From contig NZ_JAINVG010000056.1 of assembly GCF_020400725.1 (NCBI RefSeq), forward strand, positions 1 through 49,768: a DNA stretch of 49,768 nt, written 5' to 3'. The number at the start of each line of letters is the position of its first letter. Within the stretch, counting starts at the first letter, position 1. This DNA is from Streptomyces sp. NK15101. GTDB lineage: Bacteria; Actinomycetota; Actinomycetes; Streptomycetales; Streptomycetaceae. The translations under genes and the position numbers were made by a program. The notes below the pieces were generated by a model. The model saw nothing but the letters and a program-made list of their open reading frames with translations. It made no database searches and had not been told where the DNA came from. Shown here piece by piece: positions 33,966 through 42,659 of this stretch.

Positions 33966-35075
33966 CTACAGACCGCGCCGTTTCCGCATCTGCCGCACCA
34001 GGGCCGCCGTGCCGAGCAGCGCCACCGTCGCACCGGCCGCACCGGCCGCCGTGGCGTCCTTGCGGCCCAGGCGGCGGCCGGCGACCGTGTGACGGCCCTC
34101 GACCTCCTCCAGGAGCGCGGCGAGGACCTCCTCGTTCGTCCACTTGGGGCGCCAGCCGGCGTCGTGCAGGCGTCCGACGCTCACCACCCAGGGGTGCATG
34201 GTGTACGCGAGGTCGCCCGCCGGGGACGGGGTGAGCCCGATCCGGTGGAGGCGGGCCGCCGTGCCGAGGGCGACGGCGGAGGGCAGCTCCATGCGCCGGA
34301 TCCCGGAGAGCTCCTCGACCTCCTCCTGTTCGAGCCAGCCCTCGCAGCCGACCGCGAGCTCCCCGTCGACCTTCTCCAGGGCCGCGTACTCCAGTGCGCT
34401 CACCAGGTCCTCGACGTGGCAGAACTGCCAGGTGGGCCGGGAGCCGGCGACGACGAGCAGCCGGGGCGACTCGAAGTAGCGGGTCAGCGCCGTGTCCGTA
34501 CCGCCCACGAGGACGGCCGGGCGGACGACGGTGACGTTCAGGCCGGGGTGCGCGCGGGGGGCGCGGCGGCCGAGGCGCTCGATCTCCAGCATGTCGCCGA
34601 CGCCGGTGGCCTCCGCCGTCGCCCTGAGCTCGGCGTCCTCGGAGAGCGGGATGTCGTTGTCGGGCAGGGCGCCGTAGACCATGGTGGAGGTGCAGAGCAC
34701 CACCCGGTGGACGCCGGCCGCGGCGGCGGCGGTGAGCACGGTCTGCGTGCCGCGCACGTTGTAGGCCGTCCGGGCGGCGGGGTCGGTCTCCAGGTCGAGG
34801 TCGACGGCGAGGTGGACGACGACGTCCGCGCCGCGCAGCTTCTCGGCGATGGCCGGATCGCGCACGTCGAGGATGTGCCACTGCGCCTCGTCGACCTCGC
34901 CGCGGCGCTCGTCGATGGCGACGACCCGCTTGACCTCGTCGGAGGCGGCGAGGCGCCTGGTGAGCAGGTCACCGACACCGGAAGCGGCGCCGGTGACCGC
35001 GACGACGGGGCCGCGCACGGCGGACCGGGTTGAGTGGTTTCGCGCTCCGCGAACCTGTGGATCTGGGGAACTCAC
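33966..35075 (-). CDS. NAD-dependent epimerase/extended SDR-family protein
   Basis: 369 aa. The Rossmann nucleotide motif is VVAVTGAASGVGDLLTRRL (GxxGxxG) at residue ~25, with DVRD near 70, and the SDR catalytic region ST..Y..: CTSTMVYG, where Tyr is followed by Gly rather than xxxK at the expected site, so the active site is atypical. The C terminus has a hydrophobic segment (ATAAGAAGATVALLGTAALV) and RQMRKRRGL. I chose GTG 35075, preceded by GGAGACG; ATG 35114 without a ribosome site is the alternative. Substrate unknown. Confidence 0.83.
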   Translation of the reverse strand: MSSPDPQVRGARNHSTRSAVRGPVVAVTGAASGVGDLLTRRLAASDEVKRVVAIDERRGEVDEAQWHILDVRDPAIAEKLRGADVVVHLAVDLDLETDPAARTAYNVRGTQTVLTAAAAAGVHRVVLCTSTMVYGALPDNDIPLSEDAELRATAEATGVGDMLEIERLGRRAPRAHPGLNVTVVRPAVLVGGTDTALTRYFESPRLLVVAGSRPTWQFCHVEDLVSALEYAALEKVDGELAVGCEGWLEQEEVEELSGIRRMELPSAVALGTAARLHRIGLTPSPAGDLAYTMHPWVVSVGRLHDAGWRPKWTNEEVLAALLEEVEGRHTVAGRRLGRKDATAAGAAGATVALLGTAALVRQMRKRRGL

Positions 35076-35289
35076 CGGGCGTCTCCAGCGGTTGTCTTCA
35101 GTACGCACGCGCATGACGCGTACGGACCAGGTGGCGTCCATCCTGCCGCAGGGCACGGCCCGGCGGAGCACCGAGCCCATTTCCGGCCCGGATGTCTACG
35201 CTGGTGGTGTGCGGGGCCTGTCTGGACAGGCCCTGGTCGGGCAGTCGCCGTCGGCAGGAGGCCGGCGGCCCTACGAGCCGAGGAAACCT

Positions 35290-36711
35290 GTGAGTGACAC
35301 CCCATTCGGATTCGGCCTTCCGCCGGAGGAGCCGGAGAACGGCGACGAGGGCAAGAAGAAGGACCCCGCCGGAGGTGGCCAGGGGTCCGGTGGCAACCCG
35401 TTCGGCGCGAACCCCTTCGGCTTCGGCGGGCTGCCGGGCATGGGCGGTCCCGGCGGCGCGGACAATCCGTTCGCCGCGATGTTCGGCTCCCTGAACCCCA
35501 ACGACCTGGGCGCGGCCTTCCAGCAGCTCGGGCAGATGCTGAGCCACTCGGGTGGTCCCGTGAACTGGGACATGGCCAAGCAGATCGCGCGCCAGGTGGT
35601 GGCCCAGGGCACCGCCGACGGCACCAAGGACGCCAGCGTGGGCCCGGCCGAGAAGTCGGCGGTCGAGGAGGCCGTGCGCCTGGCCGACCTCTGGCTGGAC
35701 CAGGTCACCTCGCTGCCCTCCGGCGCGGGCACGGCCGTCGCGTGGAGCCGTGCCGAGTGGGTCGAGGCGACGCTGCCGGCGTGGCAGCAGCTGGTGGACC
35801 CGGTCGCCGAGCGGGTCGGCTCGGCGATGGGCGACGTCCTGCCGCAGGAGATGCAGGCCATGGCCGGCCCGCTGATCGGCATGATGCGCTCCATGGGCGG
35901 GGCCATGTTCGGCCAGCAGATCGGGCAGGCCGTGGGCGCGCTCGCCGGTGAGGTCGTCGGCTCGACGGACGTCGGTCTGCCGCTGGGCCCGGCCGGGCGT
36001 GCCGCGCTGCTGCCGCTGAACATCGAGGCCTTCGGCAAGGACCTGGGCGTGCCCTCGGACGAGGTGCGGCTCTACCTGGCCCTGCGCGAGGCCGCGCACC
36101 AGCGCCTCTTCGCGCACGTGCCGTGGCTGCGGGCGCACCTCTTCGGCGCGGTCGAGGGGTACGCGCGCGGGATCAAGGTCGACACCTCGAAGCTGGAGGA
36201 GGCCGTCGGGCAGCTCGACCCGACGCACCCGGAGCAGCTGCAGGAGGCGCTCCAGCAGGGCATGTTCCAGCCGGAGGACACCCCGGAGCAGAAGGCGGCC
36301 CTGGCCCGTCTGGAGACGGCGCTCGCGCTGGTCGAGGGCTGGGTGGACGCGGTGGTCCACGAGGCCGCGAAGGCCCGGCTGACCTCGGCGGACGCGCTGC
36401 GCGAGACGCTGCGCCGGCGCCGGGCCTCGGGCGGTCCCGCCGAGCAGACCTTCGCGACCCTGATCGGTCTGGAGCTGCGGCCGCGGCGACTGCGGGACGC
36501 GGCGCGCCTGTGGGCCTCGCTCACGGACGCGCGCGGGGTCGACGGCCGGGACGCGCTGTGGGAGCACCCGGACATGCTGCCGACGGCGACGGACCTGGAC
36601 GACCCGGACGGCTTCGTGCACCGCGAGCACCTCGACTTCTCCGAGCTGGACAAGATGCTCGGCGAGGCGGCCAGGGGCGACGCGCCGGAAGACGGGGACG
36701 GCAAGGAGTGA
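35290..36711 (+). CDS. DUF2342 zinc-metalloprotease-like protein
   Basis: 473 aa. A Gly/Asn/Phe/Pro-rich leader (about residues 1-65, NPFGANPFGFGGLPGMGG) precedes a helical DUF2342 domain. The zinc-site candidate is YLALREAAHQRLFAHVPWLR near residue 265, where an HExxH-like arrangement is altered to EAAHQ. No signal peptide is seen. The role is unknown; proteins of this family occur across actinobacteria. GTG 35290 is preceded by GAGGAAA, about 6 nt upstream. The stop overlaps the NUDIX gene start (GTGA), so the two are coupled. Confidence 0.86.
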   Translation: MSDTPFGFGLPPEEPENGDEGKKKDPAGGGQGSGGNPFGANPFGFGGLPGMGGPGGADNPFAAMFGSLNPNDLGAAFQQLGQMLSHSGGPVNWDMAKQIARQVVAQGTADGTKDASVGPAEKSAVEEAVRLADLWLDQVTSLPSGAGTAVAWSRAEWVEATLPAWQQLVDPVAERVGSAMGDVLPQEMQAMAGPLIGMMRSMGGAMFGQQIGQAVGALAGEVVGSTDVGLPLGPAGRAALLPLNIEAFGKDLGVPSDEVRLYLALREAAHQRLFAHVPWLRAHLFGAVEGYARGIKVDTSKLEEAVGQLDPTHPEQLQEALQQGMFQPEDTPEQKAALARLETALALVEGWVDAVVHEAAKARLTSADALRETLRRRRASGGPAEQTFATLIGLELRPRRLRDAARLWASLTDARGVDGRDALWEHPDMLPTATDLDDPDGFVHREHLDFSELDKMLGEAARGDAPEDGDGKE

Positions 36712-37232
36712 CCCTGCACGACGACGCGGTCCTCGTCCTGAAGGGGTACGAGGACCAGCCGGAGCTGCGCGATGTCTACCTGGACCATCTCGCCCGGCAT
36801 CAGGACGGCATGTACAAGCCCTGCGAGGCCGGGCATCTGACCTCCAGCGCGCTGGTGATCGACCCTTCGCGGGGGCGGGTCCTCCTGACCCTGCACAAGA
36901 AGCTGGGCATGTGGCTCCAGATGGGCGGCCACTGCGAGCCGGGCGACCCGACGGTGGAGGCGGCGGCGCTGCGCGAGGCGACCGAGGAGTCCGGCATCGC
37001 GGGCCTCGGCCTGCTGCCGGGCGGTCCGGTGCGGCTGGACCGGCACCCGATCCCGGCGCCCTGCCACTGGCACCTGGACGTGCAGTACGCGGCGCTCGCC
37101 CCGGCGGACGCGGTGGCGGAGATCAGTGACGAGTCACTGGACCTGCGCTGGTTCGCGTACGACGAGGTGGCCTCGGTGGCCGACACCTCGGTGGTCGAGC
37201 TCCTGAAGGGCACGCTGGCGCGACTGGCGTGA
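36708..37232 (+). CDS. NUDIX hydrolase
   Basis: 174 aa. The Nudix box is GGHCEPGDPTVEAAALREATEESGI; the usual GX5EX7REUXEE spacing is changed by a D at the first acidic position and one extra residue before RE, a variant common in actinobacterial members. It would hydrolyse a nucleoside diphosphate linked to another group; substrate unknown. GTG 36708 overlaps the DUF2342 stop, with AAGGAG just before it. Followed by a strong terminator. Confidence 0.9.
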   Translation: MTLHDDAVLVLKGYEDQPELRDVYLDHLARHQDGMYKPCEAGHLTSSALVIDPSRGRVLLTLHKKLGMWLQMGGHCEPGDPTVEAAALREATEESGIAGLGLLPGGPVRLDRHPIPAPCHWHLDVQYAALAPADAVAEISDESLDLRWFAYDEVASVADTSVVELLKGTLARLA

Positions 37233-37241
37233 CGGACAGCG

Positions 37242-37277
37242 GTGAGGGGCCGGTCGCCACGGCGACCGGCCCCTCAC
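37242..37277. terminator. Bidirectional terminator between NUDIX and AIM24 genes
   Basis: 17-bp perfect stem GTGAGGGGCCGGTCGCC / GGCGACCGGCCCCTCAC with an AC loop, between convergent genes. Confidence 0.9.
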
Positions 37278-37283
37278 GTGTGC

Positions 37284-38039
37284 TCAGTTCCAGGCGTTGT
37301 TCTGGTTCTGGGCGTGGGAGCCGTGCTGGCCGGCGCCGAACTGGGCGGCGATGCCCTGCCCGATGGCCGCGTGCTGCGGGGGCATGACCTCGCTCGGCTG
37401 GACGAGCGCGAAGCCCTGGCCGAGGAAGCTGAGCTCCCAGCCCTCGCCCGTGTCGCCGCGGCGGCGGCGGATGCTGGAGTTGGTCGTCTGCGCCTGCATC
37501 TGGACGCGCAGTCCGGTGGACCAGGCGACGATCGCGTCCGCGTCGACGCTGACGTACTTCTCGGGCGTGACCTGCATCATCAGCGGCTGCCCCGAGGTCA
37601 TCAGGGCGACCTTGCCGCGGCCGGAGATGTTGAGCTGGTACTTGCCGGAGCCGGAGATGCCGTACTGGCTGTCGACGGCGATGACCTCGGTGTGGAGGGT
37701 CGAGTCGAGCGCCAGGACGTAGGCGCTGTCGACGGTCAGGCCCTCCTGCTCGACCTCCACGATGTGGACGTACTGGGCGAGGTTGGCGAAGTAGACCGTG
37801 CCCTGGCCGGAGCAGCGCATCAGGTCCAGGCCCTCACCGGTGCGGGCGCGGGCCCGCCGCTGGCTCGGCGTCTGGTACTCGCCGTCGAAGTCGACGAGGC
37901 CCTGGTACGCGACCATGGCGCCCTTGCGGGCGAGGACGTCGTCCTGGCCGGTCAGGCTGACCCGCAGGAGCTGCGGGTTCTGGACGACGTACCGCTCCTG
38001 GCTCTGCTGTTCGGCGTGGTTGAAAAGCGGGCTCTGCAT
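37284..38039 (-). CDS. AIM24-family protein, third in tandem
   Basis: 251 aa with the AIM24 (DUF124) beta-rich fold: LLRVSLTGQDDVLARKGAMVAYQG near the N terminus, RCSGQGTVYFANLAQYVHIVEVE, LALDSTLHTEV and GWELSFLGQGFALVQPSE near the C terminus. The last 30 residues are Gln/His/Gly/Asn-rich. Function of bacterial AIM24 proteins is unknown; the yeast namesake acts in mitochondrial membrane organisation. It is 19 bp downstream of the middle paralogue and ends the operon. Confidence 0.9.
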   Translation of the reverse strand: MQSPLFNHAEQQSQERYVVQNPQLLRVSLTGQDDVLARKGAMVAYQGLVDFDGEYQTPSQRRARARTGEGLDLMRCSGQGTVYFANLAQYVHIVEVEQEGLTVDSAYVLALDSTLHTEVIAVDSQYGISGSGKYQLNISGRGKVALMTSGQPLMMQVTPEKYVSVDADAIVAWSTGLRVQMQAQTTNSSIRRRRGDTGEGWELSFLGQGFALVQPSEVMPPQHAAIGQGIAAQFGAGQHGSHAQNQNNAWN

Positions 38040-38058
38040 GGTGTGTTCTCGCTCCCCC

Positions 38059-38739
38059 TCAGCCCCGGATCCGCAGGCGGTCGGTGCTGTCCTCGCTCGG
38101 CTGTACGACGACGATGCCCTGGCCCGAGAAGGCCATCTGGTATGCCTCGCCGCTGCCCCGCCCGATGAGGGAGGAAGCCTTGAAGCTGCGCTTGCCCTTG
38201 ACCTTGAGCGCGGGCGACCAGGCGACGAGCGCGTCGGGGTCGACGTACGTCTCGTCCTCGCCGCGGCCGCAGTCGACGACGATCGGCGTGCCGCGCGAGG
38301 TGAGCGCGACCCAGCCGGTGCCGGCGATCTCCACGTTGAACAGGCCCTGGCCGGCGAACTTGGCGAGCCCCTTGACCCGTTCGACGCCCCACTGGAGGTG
38401 GGCGTCGAAGGCGAGCACGTTGGTGCCGTTCACCGAGATCGAGTCGTTCTGGAGGTTGATGACGACGACGTCGGCGCCGTAGTCGGCGAGGTAGAGCAGT
38501 CCGTCGCCGGAGCACTTCATGATGGGCGCGCCCTCGCCGGTGGCCCACTGCTGGGCGACCTGGCGGACGGCGGGCGGGTTGGGCTCGTAGGTGATGAAGC
38601 CCTCGTAGGCGACCATCGAGCCGGTCCGGGCGTACAGGTCCTGGCCGGAGGCCATGGCGACCTTGAGCATGGTGCGGCCGTGGTTCTCCATCCGGGCCGC
38701 GACGGGGGTCGGGGCGTAGCCCGCGAGTTGCTGGTTCAT
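38059..38739 (-). CDS. AIM24-family protein, second in tandem
   Basis: 226 aa, the most compact of the three: MLKVAMASGQDLYARTGSMVAYEG, KCSGDGLLYLADYGADVVVINLQ, VLAFDAHLQWGVERV, then YQMAFSGQGIVVVQPSE. It shares the same order of blocks with both neighbours. A conserved GR/K-S-F region (KGKRSFKASSLIGRG) differs from the others. It follows the TerD-AIM24 fusion by 12 bp, so one transcript is expected. Confidence 0.9.
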   Translation of the reverse strand: MNQQLAGYAPTPVAARMENHGRTMLKVAMASGQDLYARTGSMVAYEGFITYEPNPPAVRQVAQQWATGEGAPIMKCSGDGLLYLADYGADVVVINLQNDSISVNGTNVLAFDAHLQWGVERVKGLAKFAGQGLFNVEIAGTGWVALTSRGTPIVVDCGRGEDETYVDPDALVAWSPALKVKGKRSFKASSLIGRGSGEAYQMAFSGQGIVVVQPSEDSTDRLRIRG

Positions 38740-38751
38740 GACGGGCTCCCT

Positions 38752-40404
38752 CTAGACCTCGTAGGGCTGGACGACGATGAAGTTGCCGGGGGCTCCCCGG
38801 AACTGGAGGTTCACGGTCTCCCCGCTGTGGCCCGGGTAGGCGTTGCGGCGGAGCCGCACCTGGCTGGAGAGGATGACCTGGGACGCGGACGACCAGGCGA
38901 CGACGGCGTTGCAGTCGGCGAAGGTGGTCGGCGTGACGGGCAGGACGACGGGGATGCCGTGCGTCTTCACGACGACGGTGCCGGTGCCCTGGAACTGCAT
39001 GGTGAACAGGGCGCCGCCGGGGATGCCGTGGCCCTCGATGCGGCGGACCTCGTACTGCAGGGACTCGTCGAACGCGAGGACGTTCTCGGCGGAGACGCAG
39101 ATGCCGTCGCCCTGGAGCTCGATCGGGTGCAGATGGGCGCCGTCCTCGGCGAGGAAGACCTGGCCGCGGCCGGTGCAGCGCATGAGCTGCATCTCCTGGC
39201 CGGTGGCGTTGCCGACGATCCGGCCGGCGAAGCCCGCGCCCTTGTAGCCGAAGTCGACCTTGCCCTGGTACATGACCATGGAGCCCTGCCGGGCGAGGAC
39301 GGGCACGCCGCCCATGGCGAGGTCGACCCGCATGAGCTGCTGGTTCTGCGGGGTCCAACGGGTGCCGGTGGGGGTCTCCTTGTACGGCGCGAGCGCGGCG
39401 GCGAGCCCCGCTCCGGTCGCCGGCACGCCCTGCGGGACGCCGGGCTGCTGCCCGTACGCCGGCGGCTGCTGCCCGTACGGGGCGGGCGCGGCCTGCCCGT
39501 AGGGGGCCTGCGGCGGCTGGCCCTGACCGGGGTACTGGCCGGGGGGCTGGGCCGGGACCTGGCCCGGGTACTGGCCGGGAGGCTGGCCCGGGACCTGGCC
39601 GTACTGCGGCTGCTGCGGCGGCTGCCCGTACGGGGCGGGGGCCGGGGCGGGCGGCGGCACGGGCGCCGGGGCCATGGGCGCCACCATCGTGGGCGCCGTG
39701 TGGACCGGCGGCGCGGGCGGGACGGGCGCCTGCGGGGCCTGCGGGGCGCCGAACGCGGGCGCGGGGGCCGGGGCGGGCGCGGCGGGGGCACCGAAGGCCG
39801 GGGGCGCCGCCGCCTGCGGCGGCGGGGCGAAGCCGGGGGTCGCGGCCTGCTGCGGCGGGGCGGCGGCCGGCTCGTCCTCGGCGACCTCGCCGCCGAAGTT
39901 CCGCAGGAGCGCCTCCAGGCCTCCGTCGAAGCCCTGGCCGACGGCGGCGAACCGCCACACGTCCTTGAGGTAGAAGTCGCCGAGCATCACCGCGCGTTCG
40001 GTGGAGAACTCCGCGCCCGTGAACGCGTAGCGCGCGACCTCCTCGCCGCCCGCCACGATCCGCAGGTGACCGGGGCCGACCTGGGACATCTGGCCGGCGC
40101 CGTCGATCGTCGCGGTGAACGACAGCTTGTGGATGTGCGCGGGGATGCGGTCGAGGGTGACGCGGAACGACTCGGTGTCACCGGACTGCGCGCCGAGCAG
40201 CTGGATGGACTCCTCGGGCGACTTCGGCTGGTTGAAGAAGACGAAGTACCGGTCGTCGGAGAGCCGCTCGTCCGCGTCGAGTCCGAAGCAGCTGATGTCG
40301 AAAGTCAGTCCGGGGGCCGCGATCTGCACACCGACGTACAGATCGGTCCCCGCGGTCAGATCACTGATCTTGGCCTTGTGGCCGCGTTGGAATTCCCTGG
40401 CCAT
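38752..40404 (-). CDS. TerD-AIM24 fusion protein
   Basis: 550 aa in three parts. Residues 1-180: a TerD domain (MAREFQRGHKAKISDLT, YVGVQIAAPGLTFDISCFGLD with Ca-site acidic residues DADERLSDDRYFVFFNQ, and GDFYLKDVWRFAAVGQGF). Residues 190-345: a Pro/Ala/Gln-rich linker with PGQPPGQYPGQ repeats. Residues 350-550: AIM24 (LMRVDLAMGGVPVLARQGSMV, RCTGRGQVFLAEDGAHLHPIEL, VNLQFRGAPGNFIVVQPYEV). ATG 40404 with a GGGGGACGG ribosome site is preferred over an upstream codon at 40470. TerD proteins belong to the tellurite/stress-response group; the fusion suggests a membrane or stress complex. Confidence 0.92.
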   Translation of the reverse strand: MAREFQRGHKAKISDLTAGTDLYVGVQIAAPGLTFDISCFGLDADERLSDDRYFVFFNQPKSPEESIQLLGAQSGDTESFRVTLDRIPAHIHKLSFTATIDGAGQMSQVGPGHLRIVAGGEEVARYAFTGAEFSTERAVMLGDFYLKDVWRFAAVGQGFDGGLEALLRNFGGEVAEDEPAAAPPQQAATPGFAPPPQAAAPPAFGAPAAPAPAPAPAFGAPQAPQAPVPPAPPVHTAPTMVAPMAPAPVPPPAPAPAPYGQPPQQPQYGQVPGQPPGQYPGQVPAQPPGQYPGQGQPPQAPYGQAAPAPYGQQPPAYGQQPGVPQGVPATGAGLAAALAPYKETPTGTRWTPQNQQLMRVDLAMGGVPVLARQGSMVMYQGKVDFGYKGAGFAGRIVGNATGQEMQLMRCTGRGQVFLAEDGAHLHPIELQGDGICVSAENVLAFDESLQYEVRRIEGHGIPGGALFTMQFQGTGTVVVKTHGIPVVLPVTPTTFADCNAVVAWSSASQVILSSQVRLRRNAYPGHSGETVNLQFRGAPGNFIVVQPYEV

Positions 40405-40536
40405 GCGTAACGACCGTCCCCCATCCCGAATGGCGAATGCTCGCGCCAGGCTAACCGCTGGGCACGACATTGAGACAGGCCAGGTCCTTTTCGGTACGGA
40501 ATCGGGAAACAGGCGCCCGCGCGCGTGGCGGCGCCG

Positions 40537-41112
40537 TCACTCCTCGTCGGCGGCCGGAAGGTGCGGCAGGCGCCCGGCGGCGACCACGCCCTCCAGGTAG
40601 CCGCGCGCCCGCTCGGTGCGGGGGTACGCCTCCAGGAGCCGCCAGAACCGCGGCCCGTGACCGGGGACGAGGAGGTGTGCCAGCTCGTGCAGGAGGACGT
40701 AGTCGACGACGTACTCGGGCATGCCCTGGAGCCGGTGGGAGAGGCGGATGCTGCCCTCGGAGGGCGTGCAGGAGCCCCAGCGGGTGTTCTGGTTGGTCAC
40801 CCAGCGGACGGAGCCGGGGCGGGCCCGGCCGTCGAAGTACTGCTCCGAGAGGCGCAGGGCGCGCTCGGCGAGCTCACGGTCGCCGAGGACGCTCCGGCTC
40901 TCCTGGGCGGCGAGCTTGTCCAGCATGACGCCCACCCAGCGGCGCTCCTCCGCCTCCGACATGCGGGCCGGGATGAGCACGACGGTCCGGTCGCCCTCGC
41001 GGTAGGCCGAGACGGTTCTCCGCCGCCGCGGGCTTCTGCGGACCTCGACCGCGCTCGTTCCCGCCCCGCGGGGCGGTTCACTGGTCACGCTGCGCTGTGG
41101 GTCGGCGGGCAC
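40537..41112 (-). CDS. DUF45 (YgjP-like) M48-type metallopeptidase
   Basis: 191 aa. Zinc motif HELAH at residues 142-146 (DYVLLHELAHLLVPGHGPRFW) with a probable third ligand His152; TRWGSCTPSEGSIRLSHRL is the conserved pre-motif of the family. The N-terminal 35 residues are basic (RRSPRRRRTVSAYREGDR). It is soluble with no signal. Start GTG 41112 is uncertain; GTG 41082 also fits. It is upstream of and in the same direction as the AIM24 operon, and divergent from the E1-like gene. Confidence 0.85.
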   Translation of the reverse strand: MPADPQRSVTSEPPRGAGTSAVEVRRSPRRRRTVSAYREGDRTVVLIPARMSEAEERRWVGVMLDKLAAQESRSVLGDRELAERALRLSEQYFDGRARPGSVRWVTNQNTRWGSCTPSEGSIRLSHRLQGMPEYVVDYVLLHELAHLLVPGHGPRFWRLLEAYPRTERARGYLEGVVAAGRLPHLPAADEE

Positions 41113-41355
41113 GGCCCCGACGTTACCCGCCGGCGGCGGGGGAAGTCCCGCCCGGGAGCGGTTTCGGAACGATCCGACCCCACCGCGCACCATTTGAATG
41201 ACTAATCCCCCTGGTCTGTGGACAACTTTCGGCGACCGGCACGGCGGCGGGGCATTCTCACTTCGGGGCGGCGGAATGCCGTTGTCGATCATGAATGCGG
41301 TCACGGGCGAGGACGGACGTCGAGGACGGACATGGGGACGGACGGGGGCGGGGAA

Positions 41356-42618
41356 ATGCATCCGATGGTGAAACCGGCGTTGCGGCGGGCGTGGCGGAGT
41401 CTGCAGTGCGTGCAGTTCGGCGTCGCCCCCGCGCACGCGGTGGTGCTCGACCCGGTCGACCAGGTGACGGGGGCGGTGCTCGGGCTGCTCGACGGCACCC
41501 GCGGGACCGCGCTGCTGCGGGCCGAGGCACGGGCGCTCGGCCTGCCGGACGGACGCCTGGAGGGGCTCCTGGGCCGGCTGGAGTCGGCCGGACTCCTCAC
41601 GGACGCCGCGACCGGGCGGCCGGGGAAGACGGGTCCGGCCGCCGGGGCGGTGGACGTGGCCCTCGATCCGCTCCGCGCGGACCTGGCCTCCCTTTCCGTG
41701 GTGCACCCGGGGCCGGAGCGGGCGGCGCGGACCCTGGCGGCCCGGCGGGCCCTGCGCGTCCAGGTCCGGGGCGCGGGGCGGGTGGGGACGACGGTGGCGT
41801 CCCTGCTCGCCGCGGCGGGCGTCGGTTCGGTCGAGGTCCTCGACTCGGGCCGGGTCGAGCCCTGGGAGACGGCCCCGGGCGGGCTGCCCGCCGAGTCCGT
41901 CGGCGAGCGCCGCGCGACGGCGGCCCGCCGCCTGGTCAACCGCTGGACACGGGAACCGGGGCGCGGGGCGCGGACGGGAGCCGGGCCCGGCGGACCGGGC
42001 GGGCCTGACGGACCCGGCGGGGCCGGTGGGTCCGGCGGACGTGTCGGTGCCGGTGGAACCGGCGGATCGCGCCGCCGGGGCGGTCGGGGCGGCCCGGGTG
42101 AACTGGCGGGCGAGCCCGGGCTGTCACTCGTCGTGGTGACGCCGCGGGACGGGCTCGGCGCGTACGTCCCCGATCCGCTCCCCGCCGAGCCGTGGATCTC
42201 CACCGGCACCCCTCATCTGTACGCGGGTGTCCTGGAGGCGACGGGGACGGTCGGGCCGCTCGTGCTGCCCGGCGGCACGGCCTGCGCGCGGTGCCTCCAG
42301 GAGGAGCGGGCGGACCGGGAGCCGGTGACGCCCCGGCTGCTCGCCCAGTGGCGCTCCGGCGCCCCGCATCCGCTGCCCGCCTGCGACCTCGGCCTGGCCA
42401 CGGCGGTCGCCGGGCTGGCCGCCGCGCACGCGCTGGCCTTTCTGGACGGGGACCTCCCGGCGAGCACGGGCACCCGCTGGGAGGCGTCGCTGCCGCTGCT
42501 CGAGTGGCGGGCGGAGCGGCTGAGACCGCACCCGGCCTGCCCCTGCGGGGCGGCGCGGGGAGGAGAAGGGGAGCGCGCCTCGGCGGCCGGGGAAGCGCAC
42601 GACACAATGGCGGGGTAA
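41356..42618 (+). CDS. E1/ThiF-like protein with RRE-like N-terminal domain
   Basis: 420 aa from ATG 41356 (MHPMVKPALRR; GGGGCGGGG upstream). Residues 25-85 resemble a winged-helix RiPP recognition element (TGAVLGLLDGTRGTALLRAE ... LEGLLGRLESAGLL). Residues 133-400 resemble an E1-like Rossmann fold: VQVRGAGRVGTTVASLLA (GxGxxG at 139-144), VEVLDSGRVEPWE, then two CxxC-type zinc half sites (CARC near 315; CPCG near 400). A Gly-rich insert spans about 200-250. The catalytic Arg/Asp set of active ThiF is not recognisable. It may act as a peptide-binding partner of another enzyme. ABC1 kinase follows by 41 bp. Confidence 0.8.
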   Translation: MHPMVKPALRRAWRSLQCVQFGVAPAHAVVLDPVDQVTGAVLGLLDGTRGTALLRAEARALGLPDGRLEGLLGRLESAGLLTDAATGRPGKTGPAAGAVDVALDPLRADLASLSVVHPGPERAARTLAARRALRVQVRGAGRVGTTVASLLAAAGVGSVEVLDSGRVEPWETAPGGLPAESVGERRATAARRLVNRWTREPGRGARTGAGPGGPGGPDGPGGAGGSGGRVGAGGTGGSRRRGGRGGPGELAGEPGLSLVVVTPRDGLGAYVPDPLPAEPWISTGTPHLYAGVLEATGTVGPLVLPGGTACARCLQEERADREPVTPRLLAQWRSGAPHPLPACDLGLATAVAGLAAAHALAFLDGDLPASTGTRWEASLPLLEWRAERLRPHPACPCGAARGGEGERASAAGEAHDTMAG

Positions 42619-42659
42619 CGGCCCTGCGCGGCACGGCAGTCTGGGTTTTGGAGGGGCGC

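Noticed and set aside
39440..39640. Repetitive DNA in the TerD-AIM24 gene considered as a mobile or CRISPR-like repeat
   Set aside because: The repetition is explained by the PGQ/PYGQ amino-acid linker; no spacers, terminal repeats or transposase are present.
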